From Amycolatopsis suaedae (GTDB taxonomy: Bacteria > Actinomycetota > Actinomycetes > Mycobacteriales > Pseudonocardiaceae), in NCBI RefSeq assembly GCF_004214935.1, contig NZ_SFCC01000016.1, positions 124,001 to 188,000 on the forward strand: a stretch of DNA of 64,000 nt, given 5' to 3'. Position numbers and translations under genes: made by a program. The notes beneath the pieces were generated by a model. That model saw only the letters and a list, made by a program, of their open reading frames with translations. It had not been told where the DNA came from and searched no databases. Of the stretch, positions 31,292 through 39,865 are shown piece by piece (positions within the stretch are counted from its first letter, which is position 1; the number at the start of each line of letters is the position of its first letter).

Positions 31292-32903
31292 GGGACAGCC
31301 GCACGTACGGCGAGCCCAGCGGCGGGCGCGGGTCCGGTTCACCCTTGTTGGGCCACAGCGACATCGCCCGCTCCGCCTGCGCGGTGATGGTCAGCGACGG
31401 GTTGACGCCCAGGTTCGCCGAGATCGCCGACCCGTCCGCCACGTGCAGGCCAGGGTGTCCGTAGAGCCGCTGGTACGGGTCGACCACACCGGTCTCCGGC
31501 GAGTCGCCGATGACGCAGCCGCCGATGAAGTGCCCGGTGATCGGGATGTTCGCCATCTCCGTCCACGACCCCAGCGGCACGCCGTCGATCTTGCCGGCCA
31601 CCCGCCGCGCCACCTCGTGACCAGCCGGGATCCACTCCGGGTTCGGCGCCCCCTCGCCCTGCCGGGTCGTCATCCGCCGCCCGAACAGGCCACGCCGCGT
31701 GTAGGTGGTCACCGAGTTGTCCAGCGTCTGCATCACCAGCAGGCCGATCAGGCCCTCCGACCAGCGCCGCGGATTGTGCATGCGTACCAGGTTCCGGCGC
31801 TGCCGCCACAGCTCCCGCAGGCCGAGCACCCACCGCCTGCGGCCCGGCTCGGCGTCGACCAGGACCGTGGCCAGCATCGACAACACGTTGCTGCCCTTGC
31901 CGTAGCGCACCGTCTCGACATGCGTGTCCTCGTCGGGATGAATCGAGGAGGTGATCGCCAGGCCGCGGGTGAGGTCGGTGCCCCTGCGCAGCGACCGCGC
32001 GCCCAGCACCGCCTCGGAGTTGGTCCTGGCCAGGTACCCCAGCCGCGGTGAGATCCCGGGCAGCGAGCCGCCGTCACGCAGCCGGTGCAGCAGCCGCTGC
32101 GTGCCCAGCGACGCCGCGGCGAACACCACCTGGCGCGCGGTGAACTCCGGCCCCGCCCGGCGCACCCACCGTCCGGTGTGGACGGTCCGCACCCGGTAGC
32201 CGTCACCGTCCGGGCACACGTCGACGACCGTGGTTAGCGGGTGCACGGTGGCCCCCGCCTGCTCGGCGAGGTACAGGTAGTTCTTCACCAGCGTGTTCTT
32301 CGCGCCGTGCCGGCAGCCGGTCATGCACTCGCCGCAGTGCCGGCAGCCCCGCCGCGCGGGGCCGGCGCCGCCGAAGAACGGGTCGGGATCCTCCCGCCCC
32401 GGGCCGCTGCCGAAGTAGACCCCGACCTGGGTGCGCCGGTAGGTGTGCCCGATGCCCATCTCGTCGCCGACCTGCTTGAGCACCCGGTCCGACCGCGTGG
32501 TCAGCGGGTTCTCCACCACGCCGAGCATCCGCTTGGCCTGGTCGTAGTGCGGTGCCAGCTCGGCACGCCAGTCGGTGATCGAGGCCCACTGCGGGTCGCG
32601 GTAGAACTTCTCCGGCGGCTCGTACAGCGTGTTGGCGTAGACCAGCGAACCGCCGCCGACGCCGGTGCCGCTCATGACGAACGTGTTGCGCAGCAACGTC
32701 AGCCGCTGGATCCCGAAGCAGCCCAGCCGCGGTGCCCACAGGTAACGGCGCAGCCGCCACGAGGTCTTCGCGAACTCGTCGTCGGCGAACCGCCTGCCCG
32801 CCTCCAGCACACCGACGCGGTAGCCCTTCTCGGTCAGCCGCAGCGCCGTGACGCTGCCGCCGAAGCCGGAGCCGATCACCAGCACGTCGTAGTCGGTCCT
32901 CAT
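31224..32903 (-). CDS. choD: ChoD-like GMC oxidoreductase (putative cholesterol oxidase family)
   Basis: A 559-residue flavoprotein matching mycobacterial ChoD in layout and length: DYDVLVIGSGFGGSVTALRL (FAD site), GVLEAGRRFADDEFAKTSW, GTGVGGGSLVYANTL, a four-Cys segment CRHCGECMTGCRHGAKNTLV, and the C-terminal LHVADGSAISANLGVNPSLT with the family Asn. The end LSPIAPANPAVPEGAPGALR also parallels ChoD. ChoD was named a cholesterol oxidase, but its true substrate is debated. Its ATG overlaps the monooxygenase stop (ATGA), so the two flavoenzymes probably act on the same sterol-like or terpenoid compound. Confidence 0.83.
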   Translation of the reverse strand: MRTDYDVLVIGSGFGGSVTALRLTEKGYRVGVLEAGRRFADDEFAKTSWRLRRYLWAPRLGCFGIQRLTLLRNTFVMSGTGVGGGSLVYANTLYEPPEKFYRDPQWASITDWRAELAPHYDQAKRMLGVVENPLTTRSDRVLKQVGDEMGIGHTYRRTQVGVYFGSGPGREDPDPFFGGAGPARRGCRHCGECMTGCRHGAKNTLVKNYLYLAEQAGATVHPLTTVVDVCPDGDGYRVRTVHTGRWVRRAGPEFTARQVVFAAASLGTQRLLHRLRDGGSLPGISPRLGYLARTNSEAVLGARSLRRGTDLTRGLAITSSIHPDEDTHVETVRYGKGSNVLSMLATVLVDAEPGRRRWVLGLRELWRQRRNLVRMHNPRRWSEGLIGLLVMQTLDNSVTTYTRRGLFGRRMTTRQGEGAPNPEWIPAGHEVARRVAGKIDGVPLGSWTEMANIPITGHFIGGCVIGDSPETGVVDPYQRLYGHPGLHVADGSAISANLGVNPSLTITAQAERAMSLWPNKGEPDPRPPLGSPYVRLSPIAPANPAVPEGAPGALRAGRR

Positions 32904-34354
32904 GCGCTCACCGTCCGGTAGTCGGCCAGGTCCGGTTCCCTGGTACGCCGGTGGTACTCGCTGACCAGCCCCGGCCAGTTGGCCGACACCCGGCCGCTCT
33001 CCTCGCGGTACCAGCTCGCGCAGCTCGCCCACACGCTGGCGGCCAGCCTGCGCTGCACCTCGCTGTCGTAGCGTCGCTCCACCTCCGGCCGGACGTCCAC
33101 ATAGGACACGCCGGGGCGGCCGAGATGCTCGGCCATCCGCCGGATGTAGCGGGCCTGCCGTTCCAGCATGTACACGATGGACCCGGCGCCGAGGTTGGTG
33201 TTCGGGCCGTACATGCAGAACAGGTTGGGAAAGCCGGGAATCGTCATGCCCAGGTAGGCCCGCGCGCCGCCGGCCCATGCCTCGGACAGTTCCCTGCCGC
33301 CCAGGCCGCGGATCTTGAGCGGGCCGAGGAAGTCGTGGGTGGCGAACCCGGTGCCGTAGATCAGGACGTCCAGCTCGTGCTCGGTGCCGTCGGCGGTGCG
33401 GACGCCGCCCGGCGTGATCTCGGTGATCGGCGCGGTCTCGACGTGCACGTTCGGCTGAGCCAGCGCGGGTAGGTAGTCGTTGGTGAACAGGATCCGCTTG
33501 CAGCCCATCGGGTAGTCCGGCACCAGCTTGCGCCGCAGCCCGGCGTCGGCGATGTGCCTTCGGCGCAGCTGGCGGGTCCGCCATTCGAACGGCGTCGCCA
33601 GCCACCGGTGGCGGGTCATCGCGTAGGTGGCGTACTCGGCGAGCAGCCAGATCCGCAGCCTGCCGATCAGCCGGGTGAGCGGCAGGTGCCGGAAGAGCCA
33701 TCGTTGCCATGGCCGGTACGGGTTGTCCCGCTTGGCCATGATGTAGGGCGCCGAGCGCTGGAACACCGTCAGCGTGCCGGCCTGCCGCTGGACTTCCGGC
33801 ACGAACTGGATGGCGCTGGCCCCGGTGCCGATCACCCCGACCCGCTTACCGGTCAGCTCGCAGTCGTGGTCCCACTCGGCGGAGTGGAAGCCGCGCCCGG
33901 CGAAGGTGTCCCTGCCGGGAATGGCGGGCAGCGCCGGCCGGGACAGCTGGCCGACGGCGGGAACCAGCACGGTGGCCTCGAAGGTCTCGCCGCTGCTGGT
34001 GTCCACCACCCAGCGGCCGCGGTCGGCGTCGAACGACGCGCTGGTCACCTCGGTGCCGAACCGGACCAGGCCGGTGACTCCGTAGCGGTCGGCCACCGCC
34101 CGCAGGTAGGCGAGGATGTCGGGCTGGCGGGAGTAGCGGCGGGGCCAGTCCGGATTGGGCGCGAAGGAGAACGAGTACAGCGGCGACGGGATGTCGCAGC
34201 CCGAGCCGGGGTAGGTGTTGTCGCGCCACACGCCGCCCAGGGTGTCGGCCTTCTCCAGGACCGTCACGTCGGTGAACCCGGCCCGGCGCAGCTCGATGGC
34301 CATGGCCAGGCCGCCGAAACCGGAGCCGACGATGAGAACGGACGGTGTACCCAT
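32900..34354 (-). CDS. Baeyer-Villiger/flavin-containing monooxygenase
   Basis: A 484-residue class B flavoprotein monooxygenase. VLIVGSGFGGLAMAIELRRA binds FAD, VGVIGTGASAIQFVPEV binds NADPH, and FAGRGFHSAEWDHD fits the Baeyer-Villiger fingerprint FxGxxxHxxxW. YGTGFATHDFL is the downstream FMO motif. Such enzymes insert oxygen next to a ketone or oxidise heteroatoms. Coupling with the ChoD-like oxidase (alcohol to ketone) suggests consecutive oxidation of one substrate, followed by lactone or ester formation. The divergent AraC regulator is the likely controller. Confidence 0.84.
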   Translation of the reverse strand: MGTPSVLIVGSGFGGLAMAIELRRAGFTDVTVLEKADTLGGVWRDNTYPGSGCDIPSPLYSFSFAPNPDWPRRYSRQPDILAYLRAVADRYGVTGLVRFGTEVTSASFDADRGRWVVDTSSGETFEATVLVPAVGQLSRPALPAIPGRDTFAGRGFHSAEWDHDCELTGKRVGVIGTGASAIQFVPEVQRQAGTLTVFQRSAPYIMAKRDNPYRPWQRWLFRHLPLTRLIGRLRIWLLAEYATYAMTRHRWLATPFEWRTRQLRRRHIADAGLRRKLVPDYPMGCKRILFTNDYLPALAQPNVHVETAPITEITPGGVRTADGTEHELDVLIYGTGFATHDFLGPLKIRGLGGRELSEAWAGGARAYLGMTIPGFPNLFCMYGPNTNLGAGSIVYMLERQARYIRRMAEHLGRPGVSYVDVRPEVERRYDSEVQRRLAASVWASCASWYREESGRVSANWPGLVSEYHRRTREPDLADYRTVSA

Positions 34355-34448
34355 GACCACCGACGCTAGGACGGCCGCGCCGGGTTGGGAAGGGTGAAGG
34401 CGGCCAGCGAATTGAGAATTCCGGCCAGCCCGGTGACAATGACCCGTC

Positions 34449-35492
34449 ATGGACACCGGCGTCCGTCTGCCCACACCGGCCGTGCGCGACTGGGACTTCC
34501 CGCGCAGCGCGGCCAGCGTGCTGCTGATGACCCGGTTCGCCGCCGAACGCGGGGTGGACGCCCGCGAGCTGCTGCGTGGCAGCGGCCTGACCGCCGAGCG
34601 GGTCCGCGATCCGGACACCCAGATCGACGCGGGCCAGGAACTCCGGGTCGTGCGGGCGCTGACCGGCGCGCTCGGCGGCGGTGACGCCGTCGCGCTGGAG
34701 CTGGGCAGCCGCTACCGGGTGTCGACGTTCGGGATCTTCGGGTTCGCCTGCGTCAGCAGCCCGACCCTGCGTGACACCATCGCGTTCGCCCTGCGGTACC
34801 TGGATCTGAGCTTCACGTTCGCCATCCCGCGCGTCGAGGTGGCTGGTGGCGAGCTGCGGATGCGGATGCACGACGAGCTGGTGCCAGCCGACGTCCGCAG
34901 GCCGCTGGTGCTGCGTGATCTCGCGGCCATCGTCACCGTCCTGCGGGACCTGCTGCCCGACATCCGGCTGACCCGCCTGGAGTTCGCCTTCGAGGGCGAG
35001 GCGACGGGGCAGTACCGCGAGGTGTTCGGCACCGACCCGGTCTTCGGCGCGCCCGCACATGTCGGCGCGGTCGACGCCGCCTACCTGGACCGCCCGCTGC
35101 CGCAGGCCAACGAGCACACGGTCGCCATCTGCGAGGCGCACTGCCGGGAACTGCTGGCGCGGCGGCGGGCGCGTACCGGTATCACGCACGAAGTGCGCGA
35201 GCGGCTGGTGCGCGTCGACGGGCTGTCACTGGGGATGGCCGAGGTCGCGGCCGCGCTCAACCTGAGCGAGCGCACGCTGCGGCGGCGCCTGGCCGAGGCG
35301 GGCACCAGCTTCCGGCAGCTGGCCGACGAGGTGCGGCAGGCCGTCGCCGAGGAACTGCTGGCCACCGGCGCGCTGACCGTGCAGGACGTGGCCGTGCGCC
35401 TCGGTTACGCCGAGGCGTCCAGCTTCATCTACGCGTTCAAGCGATGGAAGGGCATGACGCCCGCGGCGTTCGTCCGTGGCCTGCGACGCTGA
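34449..35492 (+). CDS. AraC-family regulator with OruR/arabinose-binding-type N-terminal domain
   Basis: A 347-residue regulator. The N-terminal ~190 residues (VLLMTRFAAERGVDARELLR, YRVSTFGIFGFACVSSPTLR) form the ligand domain common to AraC-type regulators of sterol, fatty-acid or terpenoid genes. The C-terminal pair of helix-turn-helix motifs is clear: LGMAEVAAALNLSERTLRRR and LTVQDVAVRLGYAEASSFIY, then FKRWKGMTPAAFV. It diverges from the monooxygenase/ChoD pair across 94 bases and probably activates it in response to the substrate. Confidence 0.85.
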   Translation: MDTGVRLPTPAVRDWDFPRSAASVLLMTRFAAERGVDARELLRGSGLTAERVRDPDTQIDAGQELRVVRALTGALGGGDAVALELGSRYRVSTFGIFGFACVSSPTLRDTIAFALRYLDLSFTFAIPRVEVAGGELRMRMHDELVPADVRRPLVLRDLAAIVTVLRDLLPDIRLTRLEFAFEGEATGQYREVFGTDPVFGAPAHVGAVDAAYLDRPLPQANEHTVAICEAHCRELLARRRARTGITHEVRERLVRVDGLSLGMAEVAAALNLSERTLRRRLAEAGTSFRQLADEVRQAVAEELLATGALTVQDVAVRLGYAEASSFIYAFKRWKGMTPAAFVRGLRR

Positions 35493-35550
35493 GTGGTCTT
35501 CCAGGTTGACGCCCGAGTGGCCTGCTCTTAGTGTGAGGTGTTCGGTGATC

Positions 35551-35615
35551 AGCGAGGCCCTCAGCCGGCCGGAACGTGTTTCCTCGGGGTAGGCACGTTC
35601 CGTGAGGGCCCCGCT
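35551..35615 (+). terminator. Two-part hairpin between convergent genes
   Basis: AGCGAGGCCCTCA (35551-35563) pairs with TGAGGGCCCCGCT (35603-35615) with one mismatch, and inside it GGAACGTG (35571-35578) pairs with CACGTTCC (35594-35601). It sits between the AraC gene and the convergent small membrane protein gene and should terminate both. Confidence 0.7.
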
Positions 35616-35622
35616 TCTGGGG

Positions 35623-36003
35623 TCAGCGCGGGTAGTCCTCGTAGCGCTCGCCCTGCCAGGGGCCACCACGTTGGCCCGGCCAGTCTCCGCTGTCCCGCCA
35701 GTCCGGTCCGCCCTGCCAGTGCGGGCGTGGCTGGCCGTACTCCCGCACGTGCCCCGGCCTGCCGGGACCGTCGGATGCCGCGACGATCGCCCCGACGACA
35801 CCGCCGCCGACGAGCATGCCAGCCAGCCCGACGCCGACCAGGGCCGTCGCCCGGTGGGCCAGCATCCTGCGGAACCGGCCCGGCGGCTTCGGCGCGGGCG
35901 GTGGCGGTGGCGGCGGTGGGATCGGCGGCGCGGCCTGCGGGGTCTCGGTCGTGGTCTCCTGTTGCTTCTCGGGTTCCTGCTCGGGTGTCTTCTCGTCGCT
36001 CAT
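35623..36003 (-). CDS. Small proline-rich single-pass membrane protein
   Basis: A 126-residue protein with AGGAG ribosome site. A charged Glu/Thr/Gln-rich N-terminus is followed by a Pro tract (eight consecutive prolines within PPIPPPPPPPPAPKPPG), a basic RFRRMLAHR, one transmembrane helix (ATALVGVGLAGMLVGGGVVGA) and a Trp/Gly/Arg-rich tail with WQGGPDWRDSGDWPGQRGG. The orientation rule predicts the proline-rich part in the cytoplasm. Function unknown; similar low-complexity proteins occur widely in actinobacteria. Confidence 0.75.
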   Translation of the reverse strand: MSDEKTPEQEPEKQQETTTETPQAAPPIPPPPPPPPAPKPPGRFRRMLAHRATALVGVGLAGMLVGGGVVGAIVAASDGPGRPGHVREYGQPRPHWQGGPDWRDSGDWPGQRGGPWQGERYEDYPR

Positions 36004-36148
36004 CTCGCACTCCTGGGTTGTGCCTGCGTCCAGGGTCGCGGCGGTTCCTGTGTGTGCGCTGATGCCAACCTGTCGATTCGATGAGGACGGCCGCCCCGGT
36101 GCCCTGGCACGTGCACTGCGCCGTCAGGGTCCCGGCAGAGTCCGGGGT

Positions 36149-36400
36149 GCGGCAGGGCGGTGGGTGGTCCCGAGCGTGGAACTCGCGTACCGGAACGCAG
36201 AACTCGCGTGCGTGAGCGTAGAACTCACGATGTGGACGCCGGTTCTCACGTAGCGCCGGTCACTCGCGCCAACGGCCCGTTCGCGCGAGTTGTACGTTCT
36301 CACGCGCGAGTCGTCCGTTCCGGACCCGCGAGTTGTCCGTTCCCGGCCACCTGGTCCACTGTCCGGCACACCGGGTCCAGATCGCGAACACCGGGCCTGG
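36149..36400. repeat. Dispersed mosaic repeat, copy R2
   Basis: This fills most of the 527-base gap before the LacI gene. It starts GCGGCAGGGCGGTGG, continues with GAGCGTGGAACTCGCG boxes, GCAGAACTCGCGTGCGTGAG and ATGTGGA, then inverted CGCGAGTTGTACGTTC boxes and a CACCTGGTCCACTGTCCGGC tail. It is homologous to 10079-10375 and, inverted, 49395-49713. A palindrome (P4) follows six bases later. I see no gene in 36004-36530. Confidence 0.75.
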
Positions 36401-36406
36401 GCACAA

Positions 36407-36461
36407 GCTCGTGAAGGCCACCTTCATTACGTCTCACGTGGTGAAGGTGGCCTTCACGTGC
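36407..36461. repeat. Palindrome family copy P4
   Basis: GCTCGTGAAGGCCACCTTCA (36407-36426) faces TGAAGGTGGCCTTCACGTGC (36442-36461) with one mismatch across a 15-base loop. Unlike the other copies it does not lie behind a gene: the left neighbour starts at 36003 and the right one at 36531, both reading away. It directly follows repeat R2. Confidence 0.7.
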
Positions 36462-36530
36462 TCTGCGGCTCGACGGACGCGGCGGCGGCTGATGCATGGT
36501 TTTGCAAGCCGCTGTTCCATAATTGCGGGC

Positions 36531-37550
36531 ATGAAGCAACAGACACGTCGGATCGCCGAGGTCGCCAAGCAGGTGGGCGTCAGCGAGGCCACCGTCAGCA
36601 GGGTGCTCAACGGCAGGCCCGGCGTGGCCGAGGCCACCAGAACCGCGGTGCTCACCGCGCTGGACGTCCTCGGCTACGAGCGGCCGACGCAGCTGCGCGG
36701 CGAGCGCGCCAGGCTGGTCGGGCTGGTCCTGCCCGAGCTGCAGAACCCGATCTTCCCCGCGCTGGCCGAGGTCATGGGCAACGCGCTGGCGCAGCAGGGC
36801 TTCACCCCGGTGCTGTGCACCCGCACCGCGGGCGGGGTGTCCGAGGCCGACTACGTCGACCTGCTGCTCAGCCAGCAGGTGTCCGGCGTCGCGTTCGCCG
36901 GCGGCCACTACGCGCAGGCCGAGGCCACCCACGAGCACTACCACCGGCTCGTCGAGCGTGGCCTGCCGACCGTGCTGCTCAACGCGGCGGTCGGCGAACT
37001 GGGGATGCCGCAGGTGTCCTGTGACGACGCGATGGCCGTCGAGCAGGCCATGGGGCACGTGCGCTCGCTGGGCCACGAGCGGATCGGGCTGCTGCTGGGG
37101 CCCGCCGACCACGTGCCGTCCCGGCGCAAGCAGGAGGCGTTCGAGAAGTGCCTGGTCGCCGCCGGGCTGCCGGTGCGCCCGGACGACGTCGCGCACGGCA
37201 TGTTCTCCCTGGAGGGCGGCCACGCCGGTGCCGCCCGCCTGCTCAAGCACGGCGTCACCGCGATCCTGTGCGCGAGCGACCCGCTGGCACTGGGTGCCAT
37301 CCGCGCGGCCCGGCGCGCGGGGCTGTCGGTGCCCGGTGACGTCTCGGTGGTCGGGTACGACGACTCGGCCATGATGCAGTGCGTCGACCCGCCGCTGACC
37401 ACCATCCGGCAGCCCATCGAGGCCATGGGCCGGGCCGTGGTCGAGCTGCTGGTGAAGCGCATCAACGGTGGTCACGTGCCCGCGGAGGAACTGCTCTTCG
37501 CTCCCGAGCTGGTCGTGCGCGCCTCCACCGGACGAGCGGCAGTCGAGTAA
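36531..37550 (+). CDS. LacI-family transcriptional regulator of the sugar ABC/GH13/GH99 operon
   Basis: A 339-residue repressor. RIAEVAKQVGVSEATVSRVL and LNGRPGVAEATRTAVLTAL form the HTH and hinge. The sugar-binding domain follows (VGLVLPELQNPIFPALAEVM, PADHVPSRRKQEAFEKCL, DVSVVGYDDSAMMQCVDPPL). A -10-like CATAAT (36518-36523) ends seven bases before ATG 36531, so a leaderless mRNA is likely. The octamer TTCCATAA recurs before the substrate-binding-protein gene (near 37571), and TTGCAA lies in its own promoter. It sits 87 bases upstream of the transport operon and presumably represses it until an alpha-glucoside is present. Confidence 0.87.
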   Translation: MKQQTRRIAEVAKQVGVSEATVSRVLNGRPGVAEATRTAVLTALDVLGYERPTQLRGERARLVGLVLPELQNPIFPALAEVMGNALAQQGFTPVLCTRTAGGVSEADYVDLLLSQQVSGVAFAGGHYAQAEATHEHYHRLVERGLPTVLLNAAVGELGMPQVSCDDAMAVEQAMGHVRSLGHERIGLLLGPADHVPSRRKQEAFEKCLVAAGLPVRPDDVAHGMFSLEGGHAGAARLLKHGVTAILCASDPLALGAIRAARRAGLSVPGDVSVVGYDDSAMMQCVDPPLTTIRQPIEAMGRAVVELLVKRINGGHVPAEELLFAPELVVRASTGRAAVE

Positions 37551-37637
37551 TTACAATCTTCTGTCGGGTTCTTCCATAAACGAGCCTCACACTTTAGAGT
37601 GGCTGCCGTCACACGAGGCTCCGGGAAGAAGGCGTCC

Positions 37638-38999
37638 ATGAACATTCGCAAACGGATCGTCGCGGCGGCGGTCGCCGCCGGGCTGGCGGTCACGCTGGTG
37701 GCGTGCTCCGACGGCGGCAGCGGGGAACGGTCGGCAGACGGCAGGATCGCGGTGTCGATCAACGGCCAGCCCCCGCAGACCCAGGCCTTCGAGCGGATGA
37801 TCTTCGACCAGGACGTCGCCGAGTTCGAGGCCACGCACCCGGACATCGACCTGGTGCCGCACGAGGGCTTCATGGAGGTCGAGCAGTTCTCCGCGAAGCT
37901 CGCCGGCGGCCAGCTGGAGGACGTCTTCTACGTCTACTTCACCGACCCGGCGCAGATCATCGCCCGCCGCCAGGCCGCCGACATCACCGAGGCGGCCGCC
38001 GCCATCCCCGAGGTCGCCCAGCTGCAGCCGCAGCTGCTGGACGTCTTCCGCAACGCCGAGGGCAAGCTGTTCGGCCTGCCCACGGCGAACTACTCGATGG
38101 GCCTGCTCTACAACCGCACGCTGTTCACCCGCGCCGGGCTCGACCCGAACAAGCCGCCGCGCACCTGGGCCGAGGTCGCCGACGCGGCGAAGAAGATCTC
38201 CGCGCTGGGCGGCGGAACCGTCGGCTACGCCGACTTCAGCCGCAACAACCAGGGCGGCTGGCACCTCACCGCGTGGATCAACTCGCTCGGCGGCCAGGTC
38301 GCCCGCAAGGACGGCGACGCCTGGAAGGCCGACTTCAACAACGAGATCACCCGCACCGCGCTGAACCACCTCAAGCGGATGCGCTGGACCGACGACTCCA
38401 TGGGCACCAAGCAGCTGCTGGAAGCCGCCGACGCGCAGCGCATGATGGGCGCCGGCCAGCTGGGCATGTACCTGGCCGCTCCGGACAACGTGCCGACCGT
38501 GGTCAAGCAGTTCAACGGCAAGTACGAGGACTACGGCCTGGCCCCGATCCCCGAGGCGAAGGGCACGCTCATCGGCGGCGAGGGCTACATGGTCAACCCG
38601 AAGGCGTCGCCGGAGAAGGTCAAGGCGGGCCTGGAGTGGATCCGCTGGCGCTACCTCAACCCCGCCCGCTTCGACTCGTTCACCAAGCGCTACGCCGACG
38701 CCAAGCAGCCGGTCGGCCTGCCCGCGGTGCCCAACCAGGACATCTGGCAGGGCGAGGCCCGCGCGCAGCAGGAAGCGGCGAAGACCAAGTACGCCAACAT
38801 CCCCGCGCAGCACTACAAGCCCTACCTCGACGCCGCGTCCACCATCAAGGGCTCGCTGGAACCGCCGAACGCGCAGCAGGTCTACGCCGCGCTGGACACC
38901 GTCATGCAGGCGGTCCTGACCAAGGCGGACGCCAACGTCGACGAGCTGCTGTCCGCGGCCGAGACGCGGGTCAACGGCATCCTCGCCCAGGTCAAGTGA
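37638..38999 (+). CDS. Sugar ABC transporter substrate-binding lipoprotein
   Basis: A 453-residue CUT1-type binding protein. The signal ends at the lipobox LVAC with Cys as lipid anchor (residue ~22). SBP features include FEATHPDIDLVPHEGF, SAKLAGGQLEDVFYVYF, LFGLPTANYSMGLLYNRTLF (conserved in maltose-type proteins), GQLGMYLAAPDNVPT and GGEGYMVNPKASPEK. It captures an oligosaccharide for the two following permeases. Its stop overlaps the permease GTG by four bases. No ATPase gene is present, so a shared MsiK-type ATPase probably serves it. Confidence 0.87.
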   Translation: MNIRKRIVAAAVAAGLAVTLVACSDGGSGERSADGRIAVSINGQPPQTQAFERMIFDQDVAEFEATHPDIDLVPHEGFMEVEQFSAKLAGGQLEDVFYVYFTDPAQIIARRQAADITEAAAAIPEVAQLQPQLLDVFRNAEGKLFGLPTANYSMGLLYNRTLFTRAGLDPNKPPRTWAEVADAAKKISALGGGTVGYADFSRNNQGGWHLTAWINSLGGQVARKDGDAWKADFNNEITRTALNHLKRMRWTDDSMGTKQLLEAADAQRMMGAGQLGMYLAAPDNVPTVVKQFNGKYEDYGLAPIPEAKGTLIGGEGYMVNPKASPEKVKAGLEWIRWRYLNPARFDSFTKRYADAKQPVGLPAVPNQDIWQGEARAQQEAAKTKYANIPAQHYKPYLDAASTIKGSLEPPNAQQVYAALDTVMQAVLTKADANVDELLSAAETRVNGILAQVK

Positions 39000-39865
39000 G
39001 GCGGCGCTGGACCGGGCAGCTGACCGCGTACGGTCTGCTGTCCGCCGCGCTGGTCGTGTTCGCGCTGTTCTCCTGGTACCCGATCGTCCGCGGCGTGCTG
39101 CTGGGGTTCCAGCAGGTCAACTTCGTCGACGACCCGGCGTGGGTGGGCCTGGAGAACTTCCAGCGGCTGTTCGACGATCCGCTGTTCGGCATCGCCTGGC
39201 GCAACACCCTGCTGTTCACCGGGCTCGCGCTGGTGCTCGGCTTCGCGGTCCCGTTCGCCGCGGCCGTGCTGCTCAACGAACTGCGGCACGCCAGGGCGTA
39301 CTTCCGGCTGCTGGTGTACCTGCCGGTGATGCTGCCGCCGGTGGTCACCGCGCTGCTGTGGAAGTGGTTCTACGACCCGGGCCCCGGGCTGTTCAACGAG
39401 GCACTGCGCACGGTAGGGCTGCCGGACTCGGCGTGGCTGGACTCCAGCAGCACGGCGATGGTGTCGCTGGTGATCGTGTCCACCTGGGCGAACATGGGCA
39501 CCACCACGCTGATCTACCTGGCCGCGCTGCAGACCATCCCGGGTGAGCTGTACGAGGCGGCCGAGCTGGACGGTGCCGGGCTGTGGCGGCGGCTGTGGAA
39601 CGTCACCATCCCGCAGACCCGGTTCGTGCTGCTGGTGCTGTTGCTGCTGCAGGTGGTGGCGACCATGCAGGTGTTCACTGAGCCGTTCGTGATGACCGGC
39701 GGCGGGCCGGACGACTCGACGGTCACCGTGCTGCTGCTGCTCTACCGCTACGCCTTCGTCTACAACGACTTCGGCACGGCCAGCGCGCTCAGCCTGCTGC
39801 TGTTCGTGGCGCTCGGGGTGTTCTCCGTCGCCTACGCGCGAATGACCAGGAAGGCGAACGCATGA
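38996..39865 (+). CDS. Sugar ABC transporter permease (CUT1, MalF-type)
   Basis: A 289-residue permease with six transmembrane segments. The EAA loop EAAELDGAGLWRRLWNVTIP contacts the ATPase. LVYLPVMLPPVVTALLWKWF and VFTEPFVMTGGGPDDSTVTV are typical of MalF-like subunits. It overlaps the binding-protein gene at its start and the second permease at its end (ATGA), giving coupled expression. Confidence 0.87.
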   Translation: MRRRWTGQLTAYGLLSAALVVFALFSWYPIVRGVLLGFQQVNFVDDPAWVGLENFQRLFDDPLFGIAWRNTLLFTGLALVLGFAVPFAAAVLLNELRHARAYFRLLVYLPVMLPPVVTALLWKWFYDPGPGLFNEALRTVGLPDSAWLDSSSTAMVSLVIVSTWANMGTTTLIYLAALQTIPGELYEAAELDGAGLWRRLWNVTIPQTRFVLLVLLLLQVVATMQVFTEPFVMTGGGPDDSTVTVLLLLYRYAFVYNDFGTASALSLLLFVALGVFSVAYARMTRKANA

